DNA of 64,000 nt. It comes from Diphasiastrum complanatum (Eukaryota; Streptophyta; Lycopodiopsida; Lycopodiales; Lycopodiaceae). Below the pieces are notes generated by a model that was given only the letters and a program-made list of their open reading frames with translations, did no database searches and was not told the DNA's origin. The translations under genes were made by a program, and so were the position numbers. Numbering within the stretch: the first letter of the stretch is position 1; every line of letters begins with the position of its first letter. Where the stretch lies: positions 52,033,298 through 52,097,297 of the forward strand of contig CM055099.1 of the NCBI GenBank assembly GCA_029204225.1, written 5' to 3'. Of the stretch, positions 1 through 11,142 are shown in pieces.

Positions 1-713
1 CCATTTGTCTACATTTGTTTTGATTGTTTGAGGTTCTATCAATGTGTACTTGATTTTCAGGTTGGAGTCCGTACTCAGACAGTGTTTCACACGTGTGAAA
101 CCATAAAGTACACTTACCTTCAATTAATGATTGTTCTTGTTAGGATTTTGTGTCTAGAATTGATCTAGATTGATCTTAATCTGAAGTAGATTGATAGATC
201 AAGTAATCTGACAACCAATCCCTCTTGAGGATCAGATTAAGATCCACTCTTGGTCCTTTTTGTACTTTTTGCACACTTGCGCTCAATCACTTTTCCTCCA
301 TCTCTCATGCTTTTATTGTGTTTGCTAATTGTTGGATCTGATTGTTATTGGGATTGCATGTTTTTATACTTTTTATGAGGGAGAAAGGGAGAGAGAGAAA
401 GAGTAAGCTATCTTCACTGTGGATCTTAGTGTTAATGATTGTAGTGCTAGTGCTTAGTGCTAATGGATATTAGAGTTAGATCTGGATCTTACATTCATGA
501 TGAAATCTGAACTATGCTATTGCTCTCATGGGAACGAATCTACGCGTGACAACTAACTTCATTTCCTTGATTGTAGATTGATTAGATCTTTGGTTGAGGA
601 TAGGCAAGGAAAGAAACCCACTACAGACATGCTGCTAGTCTTTCTCAGCATTTCTTCTTGAAGAAGATGACCAATCACATTTTGAAGAGTGAGGTCGGGG
701 TGTGTGGAGATCA
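1..713. other. Unassigned flank, no gene seen
   Basis: No open frame with a recognisable domain is visible here. The segment adjoins the point where the copia gag homology stops (near 714), so it is probably unrelated repeat DNA or decayed sequence on the far side of a truncation. A purine-rich patch at about 378-403 is the only low-complexity signal. Confidence 0.4.
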
Positions 714-1246
714 TCACCACAAGTGTTCATATGACTTTGGAAGAGAAGAAAGCAAGGTCATAACGACATCATCATCTTGAATAGAACATCCTACAGCGGA
801 TAACTGGTCCAATAAAGATTTGAAGCTGTTGATGTGAGAAGTGATGGCAGTAGAATCAGACATGCTAAGAGTAAAGAACTTCTTTCTAAGATGTGATCTA
901 GTGGTTACATCATGAGTCTCATAGAGATTTGATAACAAATCTAATGCATCCTTAGAGGTTTTGCATGTGGTAACGTGGGATATTTGGGACTTGGCCAGAT
1001 TGAGTGTGATGCATGCTAAGGCCTTCTGATCTTTGATCTTCCATGCCTTTGCTTGATCACCATCTTCTGGTTCAGGTCTTCTACTAGATCCCAAAGATCT
1101 CTATCTATCAGCATCATCCGGAGTTTTAACTTCCAGATGTAGAAGTTAAAACCATTGAACTTGTCAATGATTATAGCCTCGTTGGATGATGACGATGAAG
1201 AGCTACCTATATGAGACATACTAATAGTAATACAAATAGAACACAC
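714..1246 (-). pseudogene. Ty1/copia gag fragment (frameshifted)
   Basis: Two overlapping minus-strand frames make up one gag. The N-terminal part starts near 1216 (M-S-H-I-G, then a serine run, then FNGFNFYIWKLKLR, the usual start of plant copia gag). The second part carries the UBN2-type gag domain (LTLNLAK-like start, then a core with SLYETHD-like and LLSSLPKSYEHLW motifs). A frameshift near 1085-1095 separates them. Homology stops abruptly at about 714, just after the LLSSLP motif, so protease, integrase and RT are absent. A tRNA primer-binding site lies immediately upstream (1273-1284), which confirms this is the 5' end of a copia element. Non-functional relic. The family assignment is confident; the subfamily is unknown. 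Confidence 0.85.
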
Positions 1247-1272
1247 TTAATCTCTTGGTTTATATGAGCTAT

Positions 1273-1284
1273 GCTCTGATACCA
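1273..1284 (-). other. Copia primer-binding site
   Basis: On the minus strand this reads TGGTATCAGAGC, the standard plant copia primer-binding site complementary to the 3' end of initiator-Met tRNA. It lies about 57 bases upstream of the gag start. The 5' LTR should begin within a few bases on the high-coordinate side (TG at 1288-1289 on the plus strand). Confidence 0.85.
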
Positions 1285-1286
1285 AT

Positions 1287-2220
1287 CTGAGGGGGCAAGG
1301 GAGATAAAAGAACGCGAACGGAGAAGAGAGGAGGAATATTGCGGAACAGCTCTCTCGTTACAATCAACTGCTAGATGCAAAAACAATCTGATAGAGTTAG
1401 TTAGGGGCTTGCTCTCATCCATCACAAAAGATGGGCGTTGATGTGGGCCCCACATTGTAGGCAATCCTAACTAACTATAAACTCTCCCTAGATTGGGAAC
1501 TTTTGTGGTGAAACATGGTGGCCCCACCTAGACAACTAATCTTGCTACATAAAAATTTCTCTACACTCGGCGTACATTGTGAGCAATGTAGCCCTTTTCG
1601 AGTTAGTCCCCATGTCCTAAAAAATTACATGGCTGACCTACTTATCGTTTTAAGCCATGAATATGTGTTTTCCCTTATAAGTCATCTCCCATTCAATGGC
1701 GAAAAATGCAAGCAATATTTTCTTATCATGGGCGTCTGGAGAGTGGGGTGAAGGCCCTTTGGAGCCAATGTTTAAGGGGAGCTTCTTCTTTTGTGTTGAC
1801 AAAAGCTCATCATGCTCCACAATTGGTGGACCCCTTCGGAACAGCTCATTGCGTTCATTGAGTCCCCAACGATTAGATCAGGATGGGTTGTGACTACCAT
1901 CACATTCTCAAGTTCGCCAATGGTGAAATGCTCTCTCGCAAAATCTAGAATCACTCACAATAGTTTTCGGAAAATTTTGAAACCAATGGGCCATTCACAA
2001 ACCCCCATAAACATGCATCCCACTTAAGAGTAAATTAGGCACAAAAAATGGGTAAGCTATTATTGATGTGGTCCATAAATCACTCTCCAACATTTACACT
2101 TCAATGAATGTGCCATTAAGGGGGCCAATGGCCATATATCGTTTTATAATTAATTAATCAATACCTTCCTCGAGGCAATAAAAACGGTGGTGGCCTTTCT
2201 TGTCAAAAGCTTCCTTCAAT
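1287..2220. other. Probable copia LTR remnant plus unassigned DNA
   Basis: The first few hundred bases after the primer-binding site should be the copia 5' LTR in minus orientation. Short repeated motifs (GTTAGTTAG at about 1396 and its complement CTAACTAAC near 1468) lie inside. I cannot find the outer LTR boundary or a partner LTR. The remainder up to 2220 has no recognisable coding content. Confidence 0.4.
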
Positions 2221-2229
2221 AATTAAAAT

Positions 2230-2480
2230 TTGAGACTAATTCGGGGGGGGGTGGGTCCGGGAATGGTCACAGGGTCCGTCGCCCGACATCGAAACGCCGC
2301 CCAATCTGGCGGACGTGACCTTCTTCCTCTTTTTCTTTCCGTCGACCTGTTTTCTCTTTTTTCCAGTCACGACGATCCACACCATTTACGATCCACTATT
2401 TCTGAACTCTCTCGATTCTCGACCCCGCCTTTTCTTTATCAGCGATGACGCTCCTTAAAACTTAAGGCAAATCCCTGATG
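2230..2480. promoter_or_regulatory. GC/CpG-rich patch, possible promoter or leader
   Basis: This stretch is much richer in G, C and CpG than the AT-rich sequence around it. It starts with a run of nine G at 2243-2251, followed by repeated CG dinucleotides to about 2440. In plants such patches often mark transcription starts. An open frame of 72 codons (2230-2448) has no recognisable domain. It could be the distant promoter of a gene to the right, or only a GC-rich repeat. This is inference. Confidence 0.25.
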
Positions 2481-2582
2481 AGCAGCCACGATCAATGCCG
2501 ACAAGGCTCATCTCTCATGTAATCATATCATATTTATGAAGTTATGGTCTGTTCTTGATATCCACGACTGGGCACAGTGTTC

Positions 2583-2832
2583 ATTCCGTACTTCTTTAGA
2601 ACCGTAACTGTTTGCCGCTTCAGCAATATGACGACGTGCGTGCATTTGTTAGCACAGATTTACGCGGACTCTTTGATTTTTCGTAGTTTTGTGATATCGT
2701 ATCATTAGGGGGTGGGGGGTGGCGTTTTCTTGTTTGCTTTGTTGTTCCGTCCTTCTTTAGCACCGTGACTGTTTGCTGCTTTTGTAATATCATGATACGT
2801 GCGTGCGTTTGTTAGCGCAGTCTTCAGCGGCG
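2583..2832 (+). repeat. Diverged direct duplication (~85 bp units)
   Basis: A block at about 2583-2668 (CTTCTTTAGAACCGTAACTG..., then GTGCGTGCATTTGTTAGC) recurs at about 2743-2832 with substitutions and small indels (CTTCTTTAGCACCGTGACTG..., GTGCGTGCGTTTGTTAGC). The two copies are about 160 bases apart. The function is unknown. Confidence 0.7.
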
Positions 2833-3456
2833 GGATATCTGTCTCTTTAGCTGATAATGCAGCATCTATGGTTATTTTATGCAGTTTGTTTTAGGCTGTA
2901 GTTCTATCTTCAGTGCAAGTTGATTGGGAACCAAGAGTCTATTATGAATTTTAGGGCGTAACTGAGATTCTTCTTAATCTCATTGCTGTGATCAACGTCT
3001 AGCCCTCTGTGAAGCTACCTTTCCTGCTCACCAAATCAGGAGACATCACTTCATCATACTTGTAGGCCTGAGTACGTCAATGGAGGTTATGAGCCACTGG
3101 CCTTTGGCAGAACGAACTGAATCTTAATAGGCACATTTTCCGCACACAAAGTTATTATAAGACCTTTAGCAACCATTTTTCCCTTCAATGAACATACACG
3201 TTTATAGCAATGCTTTGGGAAGCGAAATTGCACAGTTGATGCTCTTGATTTCAACTATAGTTGCCAGCTCCATATCAATGTTTCATTTCTCCTTCTTCTC
3301 TGGATGTTCGAAGATGAAGGTTATGCAGCTTGCATTGCATAACCTCGCTGCGTGCAATCAATCTTAAGAGCCTCGGATCTTCACCAACATGTCGAAAGAG
3401 AGGAGACTTGAAGACCTTCTTCGACAAACCAAAAAGCTTCCAAGGCCCCGGGTACT

Positions 3457-3641
3457 ACGTAAATTTTTTCTTACAAAACGTCAAAACTCCGAAAGGCAAT
3501 GAATTTTGTTTCAATCTGTGCTCCATCATATTCATGCATATAATGCCTCAAACGTAAATTTTTTCTTACAAAACGTCAAAACTTCGAAAGGCAATGAATT
3601 TTGTTTCAATCTGTGCTCCATCATATTCATGCATATAATGC
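3457..3641 (+). repeat. Two-copy tandem repeat, 95 bp period
   Basis: The block starting ACGTAAATTTTTTCTTAC recurs exactly 95 bases downstream and is identical over nearly the whole unit apart from one C/T difference (AACTCCG versus AACTTCG). The very low divergence implies a recent duplication. Confidence 0.9.
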
Positions 3642-3649
3642 CACCTTAG

Positions 3650-6600
3650 TTGTGGTGATAATTCAATGTAGGTATCACCCATGGGCTTCATCTTGCAGCA
3701 AAATTCAAAGTTATTAAATCAACTGCAAGTTGAATTGATTTGCACCTAGAATTATGACTATATACCTCTTGGTTTGTTGAATGTGTTTTTTCTTATATGG
3801 ATGTTACAGTGTGAATATTGTCCGCTGTCTCCATGTTGGTATGCTAGCTTGATTTTGGAGGTTTGATGCTATTTTTGATGTTATGTTTTGTACATCATAG
3901 CAAAGTTGGATATATTAATGGGAATGACCTAGTATAGGTGTTTACAACTTTCCCAAAATCTACTTGGACCTTGATATGCAATAACTGTAATAACATTACT
4001 AGTAAATTAATCATATCCATAATACACTGCATTTATATTTTAAGGGTCAATTGCACTTTTTGCTGTATCGTACCAACTATGCTTCTATTCTTTCTGCTAT
4101 TGTGTTCAGTAAGCAAATTTTGAAGTTTCATGAGTGTCTTCAATGGTTGGTCGGTTTAAGGAAAAAGTGAGTTTTTGACAATGATTTAGACTTCACTAAC
4201 ATGAAACTTTTCAATGTTGATGTTAGACATATTTTGTTGCTATGATATATAAAGTGTTTGATGAAACATAACATTTGGTTTGAAGGTCAAGAGCTAGTGT
4301 GTACCCAAAAACAAATAAATTTGACATTTTATCATAATTTTGTCATGATTAAGTAGTTGTCAAATTTCTTCTTAATTTCTGATTCATGGTTCTTTGCATG
4401 TTATCCTTAGCTTTACAATATAAATGAGAGCTCAACGGAAGTTGTCAACTATGATTTTCACACCTTGATGTTGTCACTCTTATCATTTTTATGATTGTTA
4501 AAGACCTTGTATGTACTATGGACTTAAAAACTCAACATAAAAGTCTTCACTGCTTTGTGTTATTAATCGGATGTTGATGCTAGTAAAACTTTTTGATCAC
4601 ATCAGTTGTAACTCATAAGTTGGTATGCTTTACCATCTCCTCTTTGTAAACATATGACTCTTCACTTTATGTTTGAATTAGTGGTTCACTAAAGAATTAC
4701 AACTTGATGAGGATAGAACTAAGATTTGAATCAAATGATACATCCAACTAAAGTTGATAAGAATTGGGGTTTCACTTTGTGTGTTTTCTTCTATATTTGT
4801 TCCTTGAAATCTCAGTATTCAATCATTCAAATTTTGTTTCTTATGCCACTTCAAGCTCCCTTTCATCTCTTTCACATCTCAAATTTGCAAAATGATCCTC
4901 ACTTATTTGAGCAATCAAATATATTTGTTTCAAGCCGTTGAATACAACTATAGAAGTTGCTTCATTGAGTCTAAAAAGCAAGTAGGAGAAATATTTGTTG
5001 GATTGGCCATGGTAGTGGAATGGTAGTTGTGTTTTAAACATCTCAAACCTAAATTTAGCACGAGGAGAGTTGTGAGATAACATTGGGGAGGTGGATTTGT
5101 AGTATTAAAAAATAGATCCAGAGCACTTGTAATAGCTTTTAATAGACTTAGGATCTCTAAAAGGTACCCCTAATTGAGCAAGGAGGTGACGGCCATAGTC
5201 CAGACCATCCGCAAAGAGTTGGGGACTAATCTCAATTTCTTGGTGAACTCAAGGGAGGATGAGGTCAAGTCCAATACTAGAGTAAGGGTGATGTATCAGA
5301 GGCACAATATCTATGACATAGTGTCAAGCTGATTATAATTTTGGCAAGCCTCATGAAGTTGTGGTGGCTTGTGGTAGCAACAATCTTATTTACCTATTTT
5401 CATTTCTTTCACAATTTTTGCTTAAATATGGTCATTCTTTTACAACTTTGGTTCTCAGCCATTTTACAATCGATATGCTTTTGTTTTACGACTTTGGTTG
5501 CATTTGTCGATCATTTTGCAATACATGTACATTTCTTTTACGACTTTGCTTACATTTGTTACTTAAATAGGCCATTTATAGCTAATACACGTTTATTTTT
5601 CTTATGATTTTACTTACATTTGTATGCTGGTTACAAGTTGTCGATAAGATGTATATAGTTTAAGGTGTTGTGGTTTCCATTTTTCAGCCATCATTATGTT
5701 CTTCTCTAAGGAAGAATATGTCATCCTTTTGAAGGATCAAGAGGATATGTGTTGGTCATCTACTTGTTGCTTTTTCATCTACTCTTCAATATGTGGTTGA
5801 TAAATCAATATTTTAAGATGAGGGTTGAGTACCAATAGCTATAGATAATCCACAACCATACAAGTTTGAAGAGTCATAGGACATTTTTTTTAAATGTTGA
5901 AGAGGCCTTTGGCCCGAAATCTACTCATGCGTGGCCAAGGAATCAAAAGTGGGTGGGCAAGCCCAACGCAGGCATGCTACATCACCGCAATGCCTATGCT
6001 ACGTATGAGGTATTGTAATAGATCATAACGATGAGTTGTATGAAGTACATGCACAAGTTTCTGATGTAAAATTTTAGGTATATATAGATCCACAAAGACA
6101 ACCATTTTCTTTCTATGGAATCTGAAGTCTTGCTATTGGCTTAGATGCTATAGATGAGCCGTAGGATCATTGTGATGAGTACATGCATATGAAGCACCAT
6201 TGCAAGCTGTCCATGAGGAGGTACAAAAGGAGGTTCATTGTTACCAGGCATTTATGTGCCTATTTGAGCTACAATGTGGGTTTATTTAACTTATCATTAT
6301 GAGGTTATTGTTACCAGGCATTCACATGCCTATTTGAGCTACAATGTCGGTCCGTATAGCCTAGGTAGAGATACATCTAATAATGGTGCCTATGCACGAT
6401 AATATTGCATCATCATTATAGCAACAACTCACTGATTATAACACTTCAAATCAAAGTAGTCGTGTTACACAATACCTTGGATTCTATGACTCCCTATGTC
6501 GATTTGTTGATGGTTTGATATCATATGCATGCTTAGATCTTACTATTCCTACTGTAATATGTAGTGCATTTATGGAGATAGGTTCTGTTGTTGCTCTTTG

Positions 6601-9600
6601 GCACTTATTCAATGCCACCAGGCATACATGGTCTATAAAGATAGCTTGGGATTTTCGTTCGCTTCCATATCCATGTTTTCGTCCAACTATATATATTGTA
6701 GTCATGGTTGATACGACTAGCTTGTGCTGCATTGCTATTTTATGGCATGGTACTACTTTATGTGTGTCAAAGTACTGTTAGCATATTCCAAAAGAATTCT
6801 TTTATTAGCATGTGGAAGGATATTTCTTATGACGGAGATTGGTAGAGTGTTGTTGTTGATATCTAATAGTAGCATCCTTCCATTGATATGTGGCAACATA
6901 GCTCTTATGGCATACATGGGCAAATTCTTCTCATGGTTGTGGCATCAAAGTTCTTGTGGCACTCATTGGTAGATTCACTAGCTACATCTCCATGCTTGAA
7001 GCATCAAGTGTGTGTTGATGCGTCTTTTGATATTCTTGGGCAATTGGTAGAGCAACGTGGTTTATAGGCAATAGTTTCAACAATCTCTATTTTTCTGCAA
7101 TGTTAGTGTTATATTGTGGATCATATATGATTGTTTCTCCATTAGTCTTGTGGTAGCCTTCTTTTGGATATGATGAGGTGATTATTCTTCTTCATCAATG
7201 CTATGGCTCGATACAATAGGTAGGATGTATGCTTGCATACGACAACTCTTTATGACATTCTTCAGCCAATATGATCATTTTGATGTTCATACGACTAGCA
7301 TAGTACACATTTGTTTGCAACATCATTGTTATCATTTGTGCCCTATGACTCTCATCTTGGTGTTCTTGTCCATCCCTAAAACTTGACGAAGTTTCATCTC
7401 ATTATTCGACAGTTATTTCTTGTTTTATGCATTCCATTTCATGTTGGTGCTTATGGTTCGACATCTATACTTTGTATTTCTCATTCAACATATGCATTTT
7501 ATGTGGTTTGCTATAAAGCATTGACATTATGCAAGATTTTTAACATATTCATTTTGTGATCTTATATTGTTTGCATCTATGTCAAGTTTGTGCTATTTTT
7601 TTCCAATATATTCCCAACATTATAGGCAATGGTTATGTCAATAGGGAGAGTCATGGACATATAATTAGGGAACACATTGACTCTTTAACATATTGCAAGC
7701 TTCATTCATTTACTTTTAAACTCAATGCTAGTTAATTACATCTGGTCCATTGTTATGTTAGTTGGTCACTACTTATTACTTGAGTAACTTGCTAGGACTT
7801 GGTCACTTAGTAGGGTCATAGATCACCTGGGTAAAGTGCTATTCCTAAGTGGCTTTCAAACAAAATTAGTGATCTCTAATTATGCCACAATTGATGATTT
7901 CTGTCCTTCAAAGTTCTTTTGTTCTCTTATAAAGTGAATTTCTAACCTCAAGGAAAGGAAAGGAAGCTTTCAACAACTTGCTACCTATTTGTGAGGGCTA
8001 GATGCTTTGTACTGTCTTGTTTTAGAAGGGCTTGCATCTCAATATATTTTCAATTTGCTTATATTCTTAGTCGAGGATGGTTAGACATTTTTCTTTGCGA
8101 ATATGAGATGCTCTTTTGAGATCCTATTCATAACTATTTTTCTACAATAATGAAGTTTGGTTCCGAAATAAGCTTTCCACCTTTGCAAGTGAAGAGAGTT
8201 TGCTTAGGTATCAAATTGGCGCATAATTCGAAACACGTGTTGGTGGCTTTGCAACTAATGTGTCAAGTTGTTGAAATGGTCCATCTTAAGTTGCAAGCTT
8301 GATATCATTTAGATTACTCATGGGTGCTACTTGAGGTCAGGAGTTGGACTGCAATTAGTTGCTCAAATGAGTACATACAGAAGAAGAAAACATTTTAAGG
8401 ATTTGCAATAGTAAATGATTTCTCAAATTTGACTTCATGTTTTTTGTTAGTTTTTTTTTTAATGAATTATGGATATCATATCTTAGACATAACATTGAAA
8501 TATGTATGACATTCAATAAGGCTTTGATTGGAGACTTTTGATATGCTAGCGATATTTGACCCTATCTTTGAAGTGGTTGGTTGAACTTGACCTGAGCATC
8601 TATTTTTTGGCTTCCTATGACTCATCAAGCACAAATAATTTTCTATAGAAGATTATGAAAGTGGACTTTGAAGATGGGCATGGAAAGTCTTTCTAATCTA
8701 TCTTATATCAAGACGTTTTACTGAACAATTATGATATTCAAAGAGTCCTTGCAAGTTTAACAAGGATGGTTCAACGTCTTAACATGTCATGGACTTCATT
8801 TGACCAATGTTTTATGGACCTTTTCAAAATGCCTTTCGAAAAGGGTTTGAAACTGGAATCAGCAACCCCAAGAAAGAATCGGTGAAACGGTTTTTCTTTT
8901 TTTGATTTTTTTTCTAGCCTCTATGATGGCATAAATTATTGGTTTTTTAATGTTTAGGTTGCAATGTAGATTGTCCTTAATCAACAATTATTCTTGAATC
9001 CCAAACCTCGAGTCCTCACTCGACAGTCGGTATTCAGAACTCCTCCCGAGGGCCGGGTCCTCCCACCCATTTTAATGAATGACTATCCATAGATGATATT
9101 AGATAGCACACACAATGTACATCATTGCATGCCACATGGTACTACATATGTCATAAACATAGTACATACATTGATGGTCAAGACTCAAGACTCAATGCTC
9201 ATGTAACTACTAACATTGAAATTTGATAACATGTAGTAACATTGCAGACTTGCAGTTGTTAATTGTTGAATGTTCAAACTTGAAAGTTGATAATGCGGCA
9301 AGCGGCAGCATGCCCATTTAGATCATTTAAATTTTAAAGATTATAATCAATATTCAAGAATCAGTAATGCTTGTTACCAAAATTAAACTCAAGTGACAAT
9401 TTGAAATCATAGTACATACATGAATGATGACACATATAGTTCCAACTTCCAACGTCCATAATTCCATTATCCAAATTCCATAAACGTCAATAGCAAATCA
9501 CAAATTGTTACAATTTACAAGATCTAGTATATAGTAGTCTACACCATGTAAACAACCTAAAAGTAAAATTCTAATCCCTAAATAGTAAAGCCTGAGGAAA

Positions 9601-9640
9601 TAGAGCTAAATTTTGACAGCTAAAGGCTAACTAGTAATGT
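3650..9640. other. AT-rich region, no gene recognised
   Basis: Six kilobases of AT-rich sequence with many stops in all frames. Two minor items stand out. The first is an open stretch at 5176-5330 (+) reading SKEVTAIVQTIRKELG and onward for about 50 codons, with less AT than its surroundings but no family I recognise. The second is an imperfect tandem pair at 6231-6350. It ends with a short GC-rich patch at 9003-9070. It is probably old transposon DNA. Confidence 0.5.
6231..6350 (+). repeat. Imperfect tandem pair, ~70 bp period
   Basis: TTGTTACCAGGCATT, followed by ATGCC or GTGCC and TATTTGAGCTACAATGT, occurs at about 6238-6278 and again at about 6308-6348, with a few substitutions. Non-coding. 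Confidence 0.75.
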
Positions 9641-11142
9641 CTAACGTAGCCTCCTCCTAGTCATTTGTGATGCAGCTGCAGGCTCTGGCTTAGGATCCTC
9701 ATCATCGCCACTCAGACTCTCATCCTGACTCGAGGGATTCGAGGATTCCTCATCCTCTGAGGCCTCTATCTCCTCTTCCTCTTCCTCGGCTGTCTGAGAG
9801 CTTGGACCTGTAGCATCTGCTTCCTCTGTTTTGCAATGTGCAATAGCTCGAGTGGTAGGCCCTGCATCAAGGATGGACGAAGATTACAACTTGCAAGTTA
9901 CAAGTTTGAACTTTGAACTTTCAAACTTTGTGATTTATGAATTTAGTAATAAACATCAATTTTTAAGTTGGAAATTGGAATCAACTTGATGACAATAAGG
10001 CCTCATCGTGGAGTAATGAGAACATATCCTCCTCCTCTTCTGACCTTGGTGGCAGGTTTGGAACCTTGGTCACATCGATCTCATCGGGATTTACCTATAA
10101 ATCTCACCACAATTCAATTTAGAGTTTTGACCAGTGACTTGTGAAAAAACTTCAGACTCCAAACTTTAAAGTCCAAACACATTGCAATGTGCACACTAAG
10201 AAATTACAATTTACCTGGACGAGGTCCCTTGTCTCTCTTTGTTTCTTTAGAAGCCTCAAGTTGGCGTGCACGTACACCACCTGTCTAATTGTGTAGTGGT
10301 GATTCTATTCCTCTTTTTCGTATTAATAAGAGAGAATAGACTCCAGTTCCTGTTGCACGCACTTGCTGTGCAATCTTGTAACAATATGCGTATGGCAAGC
10401 TTTTGTAGCTTGGAACATCACTGTCATAGTTGTCCCACCAAGAGAGGATTCTCGAAGTAGCGCTCTTGGACACCCAAGGTCCGGTAGCTCATGCCTGCAC
10501 ACATTGAAATCTTTTCATCAGCGTGCACTTTAAAGTTATCAGGATTCAGGATTCAGTGTATGACAAGATAATAAGAAAGACTCATCACCTGTCAACCGAT
10601 GAAATTCCGAATGTTATACATTGTAGTTGCTAGTTACAACTTACAACTTATTGATACTATAGGAGTGGCATTATCCATACCTGAACCCATTGAGATCATT
10701 TTTGAGTGCATGTAGAATCGATGCACCATCCTCGTTGAAGCTCTGCATCACGGAACTGCTCTTCATTTCACAAAGGGTGAAGGAGGCAAGCCATGGCATT
10801 CAAAGGATGGTGGAACCACTCCCATTTTCCTTGCGACTTGGTAGTATTTCCTCAGGCCTATAACAACGTAAACTTAGAATTCCAAAACTAGATCTTTGAT
10901 TGTGGAGTTCATAATAAAAACTTAAAACTTAAAAGAAATCATAGTTGAAGGCTCAAACTTAAAAGTTAAAACTAAAGAATGCAAGTTTGTACTCTAGTGT
11001 GCAAGTCCACACCTCTCTTCACTGATGGCCATGCAAGAGTGAAGCTGCGCCCCCAACTTATCCATAAACTCATAGGGAAGGCCCAATGTGCATCCCTCTC
11101 TATCAGTGAGGCGCACGACATTGTATAGAGGCTGCAACATTG
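9641..11142 (-). pseudogene. hAT transposase, C-terminal exons (relic)
   Basis: Several minus-strand blocks match, in order, the C-terminal half of plant BED/DUF659-type hAT transposase-like proteins. 11010-11130 carries the QPLYNVVRLTD block followed by PYEFMDKL. 10720-10860 carries KWEWFHHPLNAMACLLHP. 10285-10473 carries the hAT dimerisation region, with the SWWDNYDSDVPSYKSL motif. 10215-10300 continues with VVYVHANLRLLKK. 9990-10096 is an acidic exon (VNPDEID...). 9641-9862 is a Glu/Asp/Ser-rich tail ending at a stop at 9641-9643. In-frame stops and frameshifts break the blocks, so this is not functional. The N-terminal half is separated by 4 kb (15.3-16.1 kb) with foreign sequence between. 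The family is confident; exon edges are approximate. Confidence 0.8.

Noticed and set aside
8820-8910. Possible hAT terminal repeat (GGTTTGAAAC...GAAACGG) with a similar sequence near 36540-36605
   Set aside because: Only short shared motifs; no inverted partner or target duplication could be found.
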